Assembly: GCF_020097835.1 (NCBI RefSeq)
Contig: NZ_CP083666.1
Coordinates: 1,984,001-2,048,000, forward strand
Source of the DNA: Haloprofundus halobius
Lineage (GTDB): Archaea; Halobacteriota; Halobacteria; Halobacteriales; Haloferacaceae
DNA length: 64,000 bases
Direction of reading: 5' to 3'
Position numbers and translations under genes: made by a program. The notes under the pieces were generated by a model, which was given only the letters and a program-made list of their open reading frames with translations, made no database searches and was not told where the DNA came from. Each line of letters begins with the position of its first letter. Within the stretch, counting starts at the first letter, position 1. Shown here one piece after another: positions 24,480-32,576 of the stretch.

Positions 24480-26300
24480 CTACCGACCGAACAGCCGTTT
24501 GAGGAGGCTTCGCTCGCTCGGCCGCTCGGCGAGCAGCACCGAGCAGTCGACGTCGTTGAGCACTTCCAGGTTGAGCGACCCGGCGACCAGTCGTGAGAGC
24601 AGGCCCCGCTCGGTTGCGCCGATGATGACGAGCGTGTGGTCTTCGGCCTCGCGGGCGATGGCGCCCTCGATGTCTCCGGAGTCGTCGACGACGAGGTCGG
24701 CGTCGTCGAGGTCGTGGTCGGCGGCCCACTCGGAGAGGAACTGTTCGCCACCCTCGCGCTCGGAGGTGTCGTCGACGACGTGCAGCAGACTGACTTCCGA
24801 GCCGTCGGTCGAGCGAAGTTTGCGTGCGACCTCGGCGCTCAGATCGGAGTCCGGACCGCCCGCCGTCGGGAGGAGGATTCGCGAGGTGTCGAGACCGCGG
24901 TCCGAGAGGATGAGGAAGTCGCAGGGAAGCTGGTTGGTCAGTTCGTCCAGCGGGCGCTCGGCGCGTGCCGCGCCCCAGAGGTCGTTGGCTCCCCAGCCCA
25001 TCAAAACGAGGTCCGCGTGCGTGCGGTCGGCGATGGTGAATATCTCCTCGAACGAACGGTGGGAGACGACCGTCGACGTCTCGCAGTTGACGCCGTAGCT
25101 GGCGACGGTCTCGCGGACGTCCGCGAGCTGCTCTTCGGACTCGACGGCGATTCGTGTACGTTGTCCGGTTTCGTAGCCGCGGGCGGCCTGTCCCGGCATC
25201 TGGACGATATGGACGAGGTGGACGGTCGCGGCGTCGGTCCGGTCGGCGAGTGTGGAGGCGAGTTCGACGAGTCGCGACTCGGTGCGCGGGTTCGCGATGG
25301 GCACCATCAGTCGGTAGGAGTCGTCTTCGATGAGCGCTGGCGCTTTGGTGGTGTTGATGAGCGGGACGTACGAGCGGCCGACCAGTCCGCCGAACGCCCA
25401 TTCCCGCATCGAGAGTTGGCGGTTCGCCCCCTCGAACCGGGCGGATTCGAGCCGGTGTTCGCTCGTCTGGAAGTAGTTGACGACGGTCACGAGCGCGATG
25501 CCGCCGATGGTGTTGCCGAGAAGCACCGGGAGGACAAACTGAGTGAATCCGTAGAGGACGGCGAGCTCGCCGCTGAAAACGAGATACATCATCTCCGTGA
25601 AGGAGACGACGACGTGGAACAGGCTCCCGAGCGGCACCGAGAGAAACGCCATGTAGACGATGACGAGCCGGGAGATGGTGTCGCGGGATGCGTAGACGAC
25701 CCAAACGACGCCTGCGACGATGAGTCCGGCGAAGATGGCCTTGAAGAACAGGTCCCACCACGGCGTCTCAACCCCGTGCCGGGAGATTTCGGTCGCGACC
25801 GTCGCCGCCTCCGGGGAGAAGACGTTACTGTACGTGAGAACGGCCGCGCCGATCCCACCGCCGGTGAAGTTGCCCGCGAGGACGATGAGCCAGTGACGAA
25901 ACAGCGCCGGAAGACTCGCGAGGCGTTCGAGCGTCAGTGCGACCGGTGGAAGGGTGTTCTCGGTGTAGAGCTGGTAGCCGCCGAGGATGATGTAGATGAA
26001 GCCGAGTGGGTAGAGCAGCGCGCTCAGTACCGTATCCTCGCCCGCTTTCGCCGACATGGAGACGTAGAGGAGAAACGTGATGGTGATGGCGAACCCGGCC
26101 GCGAGCGCGCTGAAGAACAGTTCACGGCTCCCCGAGGTGACCTCCTCGTCTGCGGCGGCGATGATGCGCTGGAACACTTCGTCGGACGAAAAACGGTCCC
26201 GCATGACCGCACCGGCGGCGGGCGCACCGCTTCTGGAACGGTCGACCGCCTCCCGTACCGAGTCCACCTGATCGGAGTTGTCGCGACCGGGTTCGTTCAT
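24480..26300 (-). CDS. formate/nitrite transporter (FNT) fused to two universal stress domains
   Basis: A 606-residue fusion. Residues ~55-290 form an FNT channel with six hydrophobic spans and family motifs such as LIVLAGNFTGGGIGAAVLTY and VLPVLLGNTIGGIALVTVVN. From about 325 (YRLMVPIANPRTESRLVELA) comes a first UspA domain and from about 473 (RILLPTAGGPDSDL) a second, ending with GATERGLLSRLVAGS, an ATP-binding Usp motif. FNT channels move small monovalent anions (formate, nitrite, hydrosulfide); the Usp tail may gate transport by nucleotide binding. The transported anion cannot be read here. Confidence 0.92.
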   Translation of the reverse strand: MNEPGRDNSDQVDSVREAVDRSRSGAPAAGAVMRDRFSSDEVFQRIIAAADEEVTSGSRELFFSALAAGFAITITFLLYVSMSAKAGEDTVLSALLYPLGFIYIILGGYQLYTENTLPPVALTLERLASLPALFRHWLIVLAGNFTGGGIGAAVLTYSNVFSPEAATVATEISRHGVETPWWDLFFKAIFAGLIVAGVVWVVYASRDTISRLVIVYMAFLSVPLGSLFHVVVSFTEMMYLVFSGELAVLYGFTQFVLPVLLGNTIGGIALVTVVNYFQTSEHRLESARFEGANRQLSMREWAFGGLVGRSYVPLINTTKAPALIEDDSYRLMVPIANPRTESRLVELASTLADRTDAATVHLVHIVQMPGQAARGYETGQRTRIAVESEEQLADVRETVASYGVNCETSTVVSHRSFEEIFTIADRTHADLVLMGWGANDLWGAARAERPLDELTNQLPCDFLILSDRGLDTSRILLPTAGGPDSDLSAEVARKLRSTDGSEVSLLHVVDDTSEREGGEQFLSEWAADHDLDDADLVVDDSGDIEGAIAREAEDHTLVIIGATERGLLSRLVAGSLNLEVLNDVDCSVLLAERPSERSLLKRLFGR

Positions 26301-26629
26301 TATCGAACCAAATTTCTGTAGCTACAAAGTGTTTTACTATCGAAACCGGCCGACGGAGGCGGAATCAGCGCAGCTAAATACTACGAATGACAACTTTCTG
26401 GTTGTATTTGGTCAAATAACTCGACTGCGACGAGCGTTCGTCCGGGCGACCGACGCCGATGACGGCGGACGACGGGAGATCCGACCGCCGGCGGTGCCAA
26501 TACTGACCGGAACAGAACCCTTTTGACCGCCACGGCGCTACTCCGGAGCACATGGTCGCACAGACGATGGATCGAGTTCCGCGCCGATGAATCGACGGTT
26601 CTGACCAGCAGTCGCCCCGGAGTAACCCG
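26301..26629 (+). promoter_or_regulatory. intergenic control region between FNT-Usp and DUF7388
   Basis: A 329-base gap holding no convincing protein gene. The half next to the FNT gene is AT-rich and contains the perfect palindrome TATTTG-GT-CAAATA at 26405-26418. Further on, ACCCTTTTGACC at about 26517-26528 could be a TATA/BRE for DUF7388; a 12-codon open frame (ATG 26552 to TGA 26590) then lies at about the expected transcript start, giving a leader of roughly 80 bases before the DUF7388 ATG. Confidence 0.5.
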
Positions 26630-27415
26630 ATGAAAGCAGTCACCGACGAGTCTGTACTCTCGGATACTGGCATCGACGCCGTCGCCCTCAAGCCCGCTGA
26701 GTGCGACGTACGCCGCGCCGTCGACCTCCCGGCGACGACGGTCGCAATCGACTACGAAGGGGCCGACCACCTCCCCGACGCTCGGACGCTCGAAGCGCTC
26801 GCCGAGACGGCTGACGTCCGTCTCACGACGCCGGTCCGCGCCGACGGCTTCGACCCGCTGGGCGACGACTCGCTCGTCGCCGACCTCCCCGAGAGCGTCG
26901 GCCGCGTGCTCGTCGCCGGACACGCCGCTTACCTCACCGAGGACGAACGGCGCAGGGCCGTCGCGCCCCGACTGAAGGCGGCCCGCGAGACTGCCTCCGA
27001 CGCGTGGGTCGGCACGGAGGGTCTCGAGCGCGTCGCGCTCGCCGCCGGCGGAACGCAGTACGAACTGCTCTCGCGAGCGACCGAACGCGACGTACGAGCC
27101 CTGCGCGCCGCGGGCTACGACGGCGAGATAGCGCTCTACGCGCCGACTGTACTGACCGACGACGAGGACGAAATTCTCGACGCCGTCGGCGGCTACGTCG
27201 CCCGCAGACGACCCGTCGCTCGGGCGCTGCCCGAGGGAAGTTCGTCGGATTCGCGCGCGACCGGCCGAGCCAGAACGGTGCTGTCGAAGGCGAGTCGGGA
27301 CTACGCGCTCGTCGGGACGCCGGCAGTCGTTCGGAAACGGGTCGACGCGCTCGAATCGCTCGGCGTCGACACCGTCGTCGGCTACCCCGCGCGTGGCATC
27401 GACGAGTTCCTGTAA
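26630..27415 (+). CDS. DUF7388 family protein (luciferase-like C-terminal pattern)
   Basis: A 261-residue acidic alpha/beta protein. It begins with a divergent VLSDTGIDAVALKPAECDVR segment and shows alternating strand and helix typical of a TIM-barrel: TVAIDYEGADHL, RVLVAGHAAYL and EIALYAPTVL. The end, YALVGTPAVVRKRVDALES followed by LGVDTVVGYPARG, resembles the tail of F420-dependent luciferase-like oxidoreductases. The N-terminal active-site part of those enzymes is not evident, so enzyme activity is doubtful. I recall the family as DUF7388. Confidence 0.7.
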   Translation: MKAVTDESVLSDTGIDAVALKPAECDVRRAVDLPATTVAIDYEGADHLPDARTLEALAETADVRLTTPVRADGFDPLGDDSLVADLPESVGRVLVAGHAAYLTEDERRRAVAPRLKAARETASDAWVGTEGLERVALAAGGTQYELLSRATERDVRALRAAGYDGEIALYAPTVLTDDEDEILDAVGGYVARRRPVARALPEGSSSDSRATGRARTVLSKASRDYALVGTPAVVRKRVDALESLGVDTVVGYPARGIDEFL

Positions 27416-27487
27416 TTTTCGTTCTTTCGCTCTACCTTCCGCGGCGGCGTTTAATTACGCTCAGACTCGTTGTGATATAGCGGTAGA

Positions 27488-27574
27488 CACCTCGAAAGCC
27501 CCCACCGTCTCGACTCCCACCCGATGGTGGCTCGGCCGGCAACCGAGGGCGGGATCGAAAGGGCTTTCGAGGTG
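27488..27574. repeat. 14-bp perfect inverted repeat forming a branched hairpin
   Basis: CACCTCGAAAGCCC at 27488-27501 is exactly complementary to GGGCTTTCGAGGTG at 27561-27574, with 59 bases between. Inside, CCACC/GGTGG (27502-27506 and 27526-27530) and CTCGG/CCGAG (27531-27535 and 27543-27547) can form two smaller stems, so the whole could fold as a branched structure. TTTAATTA at about 27450 and GATATAG at about 27475 are TATA-like. No copy was spotted elsewhere in the window. It may be a small RNA, a palindromic mobile remnant or an attenuator-like structure. Confidence 0.65.
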
Positions 27575-27646
27575 CTCAACAGGTCTGCCCGTGTGTTTGA
27601 ACGCTGCCGGACGAAGCGCTAAGTGCGACGGCCGTGAGTTCCGGGC

Positions 27647-27724
27647 ATGACACCGCCGACCGCCGAACTCGGCCGCTTCGCCGTCCGCCACGCATCTCTC
27701 CACCTGACGGAGGTCCACCGCTGA
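27647..27724 (+). CDS. possible 25-codon upstream reading frame
   Basis: A short open frame, ATG 27647 to TGA 27722-27724, encoding MTPPTAELGRFAVRHASLHL and five more residues. Its stop overlaps the ATG of the FAD oxidoreductase by one base (TGATG), as real coupled genes in this window do. There is no recognisable domain. It may be a translated leader peptide or chance. Confidence 0.3.
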   Translation: MTPPTAELGRFAVRHASLHLTEVHR

Positions 27725-28848
27725 TGCGCGTCGCCGTCGTCGGCGGCGGCGCAGTCGGCCTCACCGCCGCCTACGACCTCGCGACCCGAGACGCCGACGT
27801 GACGCTGTTCGAGCGCGGCGAGTACGACCCGTCGTCGACTCCGGCCGACGGCAGTTCGGCGCGCGCGGCGGGCGTGCTCTACGACGCCTACGCCGAGGAC
27901 GTCGACGCCGAAATCGGCGGCCGAGCGCTGGAGCGCTTTCGCGAGCTCTCGGGCGAGGACGGCTTCGAGTTTCACGGCTGTCCGTACGTGATAACCGTCG
28001 GCGAGGGCGACGAGACGGCCGCCGAGGCACTGGGGGCGAGCGTCGACCGGATGCGCGTCCACGGCCGCGACGTCTCGGTCGTCGACCCCGCCGAACTCGG
28101 GTCGCGGTTCCCGCTTCGGACCGACGACCTGCTCGCGGGCGCCGTCGCCGACAACGCCGGGTGGACCGACCCGGCGAGCTACGTCTCGGCGATGGCCGCG
28201 AAGGCGCGACGCGCGGGTGTCGCGTTCGAGATCGGACAGTCGGTCAGCGTCCGCGTCGACCCACCGGGCGTCGCCGTCGACGACGCGGTGACGAAGGGGT
28301 TCGACGCCGTCCTCGTCGCCACCGGAGCACACACGAAGCAGGTGTTCGCCGAAGCGGGAATCGCCGTTCCGCTGAAACCGTACCGGGTGCAGGCGCTCAC
28401 CGGGCGCAGCGCGTACGAGGGTCCGATGGTGTACGACGCGACGGCGGGCGTCTACTTCCGACCGCACCCGACCGGAGTTCTGGCCGGTGACGGAACCGTC
28501 CCCGTCGAAGCCGACCCCGACGAGTGGAAGCGCGACGCCGACGACTGGTTCGTCGACGACATCCGGACAGCGCTCGGCGAGCGCGCCGGCTACGACCTCG
28601 ACGTGGCGCGGGCGTGGGCGGGACTCTGCGTGGCGACGCCCGACGGCGACCCGCTGCTCGGCGAACTCAGAAGTGGGGTGTTCGTCGCCGCCGGCTGGCA
28701 GGGCCACGGGTTCATGCGCGCGCCGGCGACCGGCGAGGCGATAGCTGCGCAGATAGCGGGTGAGAGCGCAGGAATCACCCCGTTCGACCCGAGACGCTTC
28801 TCGGGCGACGAGGCGTTCGAGATTCGAGAAGGGATGGCGCTGGACTGA
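27724..28848 (+). CDS. FAD-dependent oxidoreductase (DAO / glycine oxidase-like)
   Basis: A 374-residue protein of the D-amino-acid oxidase/DadA superfamily. MRVAVVGGGAVGLTAAYDLA gives the FAD-binding GxGxxG at the very start, which fixes the ATG at 27724. The second FAD region is FDAVLVATGAHTKQVFAEAG and the end reads SGVFVAAGWQGHGFMRAPAT, the typical flavin-contacting tail. SSARAAGVLYDAY is the conserved early motif of such amine oxidases. The substrate could be glycine, sarcosine, proline or a D-amino acid; the sequence alone does not decide. Confidence 0.9.
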   Translation: MRVAVVGGGAVGLTAAYDLATRDADVTLFERGEYDPSSTPADGSSARAAGVLYDAYAEDVDAEIGGRALERFRELSGEDGFEFHGCPYVITVGEGDETAAEALGASVDRMRVHGRDVSVVDPAELGSRFPLRTDDLLAGAVADNAGWTDPASYVSAMAAKARRAGVAFEIGQSVSVRVDPPGVAVDDAVTKGFDAVLVATGAHTKQVFAEAGIAVPLKPYRVQALTGRSAYEGPMVYDATAGVYFRPHPTGVLAGDGTVPVEADPDEWKRDADDWFVDDIRTALGERAGYDLDVARAWAGLCVATPDGDPLLGELRSGVFVAAGWQGHGFMRAPATGEAIAAQIAGESAGITPFDPRRFSGDEAFEIREGMALD

Positions 28849-28872
28849 CGCGACGGTCGAGAAGGAACCGCC

Positions 28873-29652
28873 TCAGTCGCGCGTCTCGTCGTCTTCGTCG
28901 CTCCCGTCCTCGTCGCGGCTCTCGGCCTGTTCGACGAACTCGTCGTCGGTCTCGTCCATCGACTCGTCCGTCGGCTGTCCCGCCGCCTCCGCGGGTTCGA
29001 CGCGGGCGTCGGGGTCGTCGATGGTCGCCTCCTCGTCAAGCATCGACTCGGTGGAGGCCGTCGCGTCGGTGCCCTCGGCGGACGCGTCGTCTTCGTCGCT
29101 CGCTTCGTCTCCGTCGCGCTCGCCGTCTTCCTCCGCGGAGCGGGCGGTCGTCGCCTCCTTCGCCTCTTTCTCGGTCGGTTGCTCTTCGACGACGCTCGTC
29201 TCGCCGCCGGCAGCATCCTCGGAGTCCGTCCCCGTGGCTTCTCCTTCCGCTTCGACGGCCACGTCCTTTCCTTCCTCCGTCTTCGGGATGTAGACGCGGA
29301 GCGTGCCGTGTTTCGTCACCGTCGCCGTCGCCGCCTCGGCGTCGACGGTCGCGTCGTCGGGGAGTTTCGCCTTCCCGTCGAGCGAGAGCCCGCGGCCGGG
29401 GAATCGCATCTCGTACCCGTCGTGGAACTCTCGGAACCGGTCGATGCGGACCTGAACCTCGGTGTCGACGAAGCGGACCTGCACGTCGCTCTTGTTCGCG
29501 CCCGCGGCGTCGAAGACGACGAGGTAGCTGTCGTCGCTCTCCAAGAGGTCGTACGAGAGCGGCTTCCGTTCCTGGACGTGTCCGATTCCGCGGCCGACGC
29601 GCTCGACGACAGCGTTGGCCACCGACTCGCCGATTGCTCGCAGATCGGTCAT
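28873..29652 (-). CDS. Hsp20/alpha-crystallin family protein with long acidic tail
   Basis: A 259-residue protein. Residues ~30-120 form an alpha-crystallin-like domain (YDLLESDDSYLVVFDAAG, VRFVDTEVQVRIDRFREFHD, GRGLSLDGKAKLPDDATVD) ending with GTLRVYIPK in place of the usual GVLTVTLPK. From about residue 125 to the end the chain is almost only Glu, Asp, Ala, Ser and Thr, without hydrophobic core, so more than half is predicted disordered. Small heat-shock proteins hold unfolding proteins; the tail may keep oligomers soluble in high salt. It starts two bases after the DUF7559 gene's stop, implying one transcript. Confidence 0.85.
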   Translation of the reverse strand: MTDLRAIGESVANAVVERVGRGIGHVQERKPLSYDLLESDDSYLVVFDAAGANKSDVQVRFVDTEVQVRIDRFREFHDGYEMRFPGRGLSLDGKAKLPDDATVDAEAATATVTKHGTLRVYIPKTEEGKDVAVEAEGEATGTDSEDAAGGETSVVEEQPTEKEAKEATTARSAEEDGERDGDEASDEDDASAEGTDATASTESMLDEEATIDDPDARVEPAEAAGQPTDESMDETDDEFVEQAESRDEDGSDEDDETRD

Positions 29653-29654
29653 AG

Positions 29655-29813
29655 TTATAGTTCGATGGCTTCGAGAGCGTCGGTCTGCTGGCAGTACGGA
29701 CAGACGAAGTCGTCGACACCGACGTCGTCGGGCATGTCGTACGTGTAGTGCAGTTCGAACATGTCCATCTCGCAGTCGGAGTTGGTACAGGCTACTTCGA
29801 GCGTCGCGGGCAT
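29655..29813 (-). CDS. DUF7559 family small zinc-binding protein
   Basis: A 52-residue protein, MPATLEVACTNSDCEMDMFE followed by HYTYDMPDDVGVDDFVCPYC, with two Cys pairs (CxxxxC and CxxC) suggesting a zinc ribbon. The opening, the HYTYDMPDDV block and the EAIEL ending match haloarchaeal DUF7559 as I recall. A GTTTATCT about 28 bases upstream on this strand (around 29840) fits a TATA element for a leaderless transcript that continues into hsp20. Role unknown. Confidence 0.85.
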   Translation of the reverse strand: MPATLEVACTNSDCEMDMFELHYTYDMPDDVGVDDFVCPYCQQTDALEAIEL

Positions 29814-29935
29814 GGTGACAGATAACGGTCCCATCCAGATAAACGCGCTGGGTGAGAACCGGCCGGAGTCGCCGGGATACGCGGCGTCGGTTATATAACT
29901 CGTGAGCGAGTACCGGTCAGATAGCCAAACATTAC

Positions 29936-30766
29936 ATGAACGACGGGTATCACCCTCCCGAACGTATCTACGGCGTCGTCTTCGACGCGCACAGACGGGA
30001 ATCGGGGGAGCGAAGCTGGGTCGTCGAAGCGGAGGTGACGGAACAGTCGTTACACGTCGTCGACTGCGCGACGGTAGCGCAGCGCTTCGGGGTCTCGCCC
30101 CGGCGAAGCGACACCGTCACCGCGCTGGTGTCGTTTCTCGCCGACCTCGACGGTCGGTGCGCGGTCGGACTCGACTTTCCGTTCGGGCTTCCGAAGTCGG
30201 TGATCCCCGAGCGGCGGTGGCGACGGTTCGTCGACCGGATTCCCGACTGGTTCTCCAGCCCTGAGGACATGACGAAACGCTGCCGGATGCACGCCCGACT
30301 CGTCACCGACGGCGCGGAGTCGAGCGTCCTCCGCGCGACCGAGGAACCGCTGAGCGCGGTCGCCGCCTACGACCCGCGACTCTGCGCGGAGACGTTCTAC
30401 GGCATCCGCGACGTGCTTCGACCGCTCGTCCTGACCGACACCGCCCGAATCGTCCCGATGCAGTTGCCGAAGGAAGACCGGCCGCTGATACTGGAGACGT
30501 ATCCGGCGGGGACGCTCGACACGCTGCGGTGCCAGAAACGCGAGGTGCGTCCCCCCGGCGGCCCGACGCCGACGCTCGTACTCGAGAGCCTCACCCACCG
30601 CGAGGTCGAACTGTCCTCGTCGATTCGAGAGCGCGTCTGCGACGCCGGCGACGACGCCCTCGAAGCGGTCGTCGCCGCGTTCGCGACGTTCCGCAACGCC
30701 ACCGACCCCGCGAACCTCCGGATGACCGACGAACTGCCGTCGGTCGAGGGGTACATCTACGTCTGA
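29936..30766 (+). CDS. DUF429-like predicted RNase H-fold protein
   Basis: A 276-residue protein. YGVVFDAHRRESGERSWVVE, then GRCAVGLDFPFGLPKSVIPE and PLILETYPAGTLDTL, followed by GDDALEAVVAAFATFRN, trace the DUF429 pattern of an RNase H-like fold (acidic residues at each strand end). Members are predicted nucleases with no proven substrate. A TTATATAA at 29891-29898 is the likely TATA box, giving a short leader. Divergent from the DUF7559/hsp20 unit. Confidence 0.75.
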   Translation: MNDGYHPPERIYGVVFDAHRRESGERSWVVEAEVTEQSLHVVDCATVAQRFGVSPRRSDTVTALVSFLADLDGRCAVGLDFPFGLPKSVIPERRWRRFVDRIPDWFSSPEDMTKRCRMHARLVTDGAESSVLRATEEPLSAVAAYDPRLCAETFYGIRDVLRPLVLTDTARIVPMQLPKEDRPLILETYPAGTLDTLRCQKREVRPPGGPTPTLVLESLTHREVELSSSIRERVCDAGDDALEAVVAAFATFRNATDPANLRMTDELPSVEGYIYV

Positions 30767-30848
30767 CCGCCGAGGCCCCCCGAACCGTCGAGAGGCCGCC
30801 GAGCGCCGGAACCGCACCGTTTTACCCGTTGACCGACAACCCCGGCGT

Positions 30849-32576
30849 ATGACCGACCCCGCCGACCTCGAAGTGACGCTCGTCGACGGGTACGTCGACG
30901 AACCGGCACACTTCGGCGTGCCGCCGTACATCTCGACGTACCCGCGCTTTACCGCCGGCGCGATGGTCGACGCCGGGGTACCAGAGGAGCAGATAACGTA
31001 CCACACCATCGACGAACTCCGCGAGGACAGACAGAAATGGGCCGACGTCGCCGACGCGGACCTGTTCGTCTACATCGGCGGGATGACCGTCCCCGGCAGC
31101 TACGTCGGCGGGACGCCCGCCGAACCCGACGAGGTACGGGAACTCGCGTGGACCGCCGACGGAACGACGCTGATGGGCGGCCCCATCCGCTTCGGCGTCG
31201 GCGAGGAGAACGCCGGGGGACAGGAGATGGAGCGCAAGGACCTCGACTACGACTTCGTCGCCAAAGGCGACGTCGAGGCGGCGGCCTACGACCTCGTCGA
31301 CAGCGGGTTGGAGGGGTTCGGCAACCGGATGCGCGACAACGAGGAACTCGACCGCTGGGCGGCGAAGGGGGCGTTCGTCGTCGAACAGCACCCGAACCAT
31401 CCAGAGTACCTCATCTGCGAGATGGAGACCTCTCGGGGTTGTGCCTACCGCTGTTCGTTCTGCACGGAACCGCTGTACGGCAACCCGGCGTTCCGAACCG
31501 CCGACTCGGTCGTCAAGGAGGTCGAGAACCTCTACAGTCGCGGTGCTCGACACTTCCGACTCGGCCGGCAGGCCGACATCCTCGCGTTCGGCGGCGACGG
31601 CGAGGCCCCGAATCCCGACGCGCTCCGGCGACTCTACGGCGGGATTCGGGAGGTAGCACCCGACCTGGGGACGCTGCACCTCGACAACATGAATCCCATC
31701 ACCATCGCGCGGTGGCCCGACGCGTCCAGAGAGTGCATCCGTATCATCGCCGAGCACAATACCCCCGGCGACACCGCCGCCTTCGGCCTCGAATCGGCCG
31801 ACCCCGTGGTGCAGGAGGAGAACAACCTGAACGTGAGCGCCGACGAGTGTTTTCGAGCAGTTGAAATCGTCAACGAGGAAGCCGGCTGGCGTTCCGGCGA
31901 GGACCCGGCGGACGCGCCGACGTTCGGCGACAACGCCGGAAATCGCCTGCCGAAACTGCTTCCGGGTATCAACCTGCTCCACGGCCTGATGGGCGAGCGC
32001 GAGGAGACGTTCGCGCACAACAAGCGGTTCCTTCAGCGCGTCTACGACGAGGGGCTGATGGTCCGTCGCATCAACATCCGGCAGGTGATGGCGTTCGACG
32101 GCACCGAGATGTCGTCGACGGGGTCACAGATCGCGGAGGAGCACAAGAAGCTGTTCAAGCAGTACAAACAGGAGGTCAGAGAGGAGATCGACCGGCCGAT
32201 GCTCAAACGCGTCGCGCCGCCCGGCACAGTGCTCGAAAACGTCCACCTCGAATACCACCAGGAGGGCACGACGTTCGGCCGCCAACTCGGGACGTACCCC
32301 CTCTTGGTCGGCATCCCCGGCGAGCGCGAACTCGACCGAACCATCGACACGGCCATCGTCGACTACGGCTACCGCTCGGTGACGGGCGTGCCGCACCCGC
32401 TCGACGTGAACGACGCGTCGATGGACGAACTGACGGCGATTCCGGGTCTCGGCAAGTCGAAAGCGGGCGACATCATCGTCAACCGACCGTACGACTCCGC
32501 CGACGACGTAGACGACGCGCTCGCGAAGTTCGTCAGCGCCGGCGACGGCGGAAGCGACGTGAGTAGCGCCGACTGA
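30849..32576 (+). CDS. radical SAM protein with C-terminal helix-hairpin-helix (COG1031 type)
   Basis: A 575-residue protein. The radical SAM cluster motif CAYRCSFC (CxxxCxxC) lies near residue 198, after METSRG; GARHFRLGRQADILAF and LHLDNMNPITIARWP belong to the TIM-barrel core. The last ~60 residues form a helix-hairpin-helix: DVNDASMDELTAIPGLGKSK. This pairing defines the archaeal COG1031 group; its reaction is not established to my knowledge, though the HhH suggests a nucleic-acid substrate. Its TGA overlaps the next ATG by one base. Confidence 0.9.
   Translation: MTDPADLEVTLVDGYVDEPAHFGVPPYISTYPRFTAGAMVDAGVPEEQITYHTIDELREDRQKWADVADADLFVYIGGMTVPGSYVGGTPAEPDEVRELAWTADGTTLMGGPIRFGVGEENAGGQEMERKDLDYDFVAKGDVEAAAYDLVDSGLEGFGNRMRDNEELDRWAAKGAFVVEQHPNHPEYLICEMETSRGCAYRCSFCTEPLYGNPAFRTADSVVKEVENLYSRGARHFRLGRQADILAFGGDGEAPNPDALRRLYGGIREVAPDLGTLHLDNMNPITIARWPDASRECIRIIAEHNTPGDTAAFGLESADPVVQEENNLNVSADECFRAVEIVNEEAGWRSGEDPADAPTFGDNAGNRLPKLLPGINLLHGLMGEREETFAHNKRFLQRVYDEGLMVRRINIRQVMAFDGTEMSSTGSQIAEEHKKLFKQYKQEVREEIDRPMLKRVAPPGTVLENVHLEYHQEGTTFGRQLGTYPLLVGIPGERELDRTIDTAIVDYGYRSVTGVPHPLDVNDASMDELTAIPGLGKSKAGDIIVNRPYDSADDVDDALAKFVSAGDGGSDVSSAD

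Noticed and set aside
26278-26526. An 82-codon frame on the plus strand across the FNT promoter region.
   Set aside because: It runs through AT-rich promoter sequence with unusual codon use and overlaps the FNT start.
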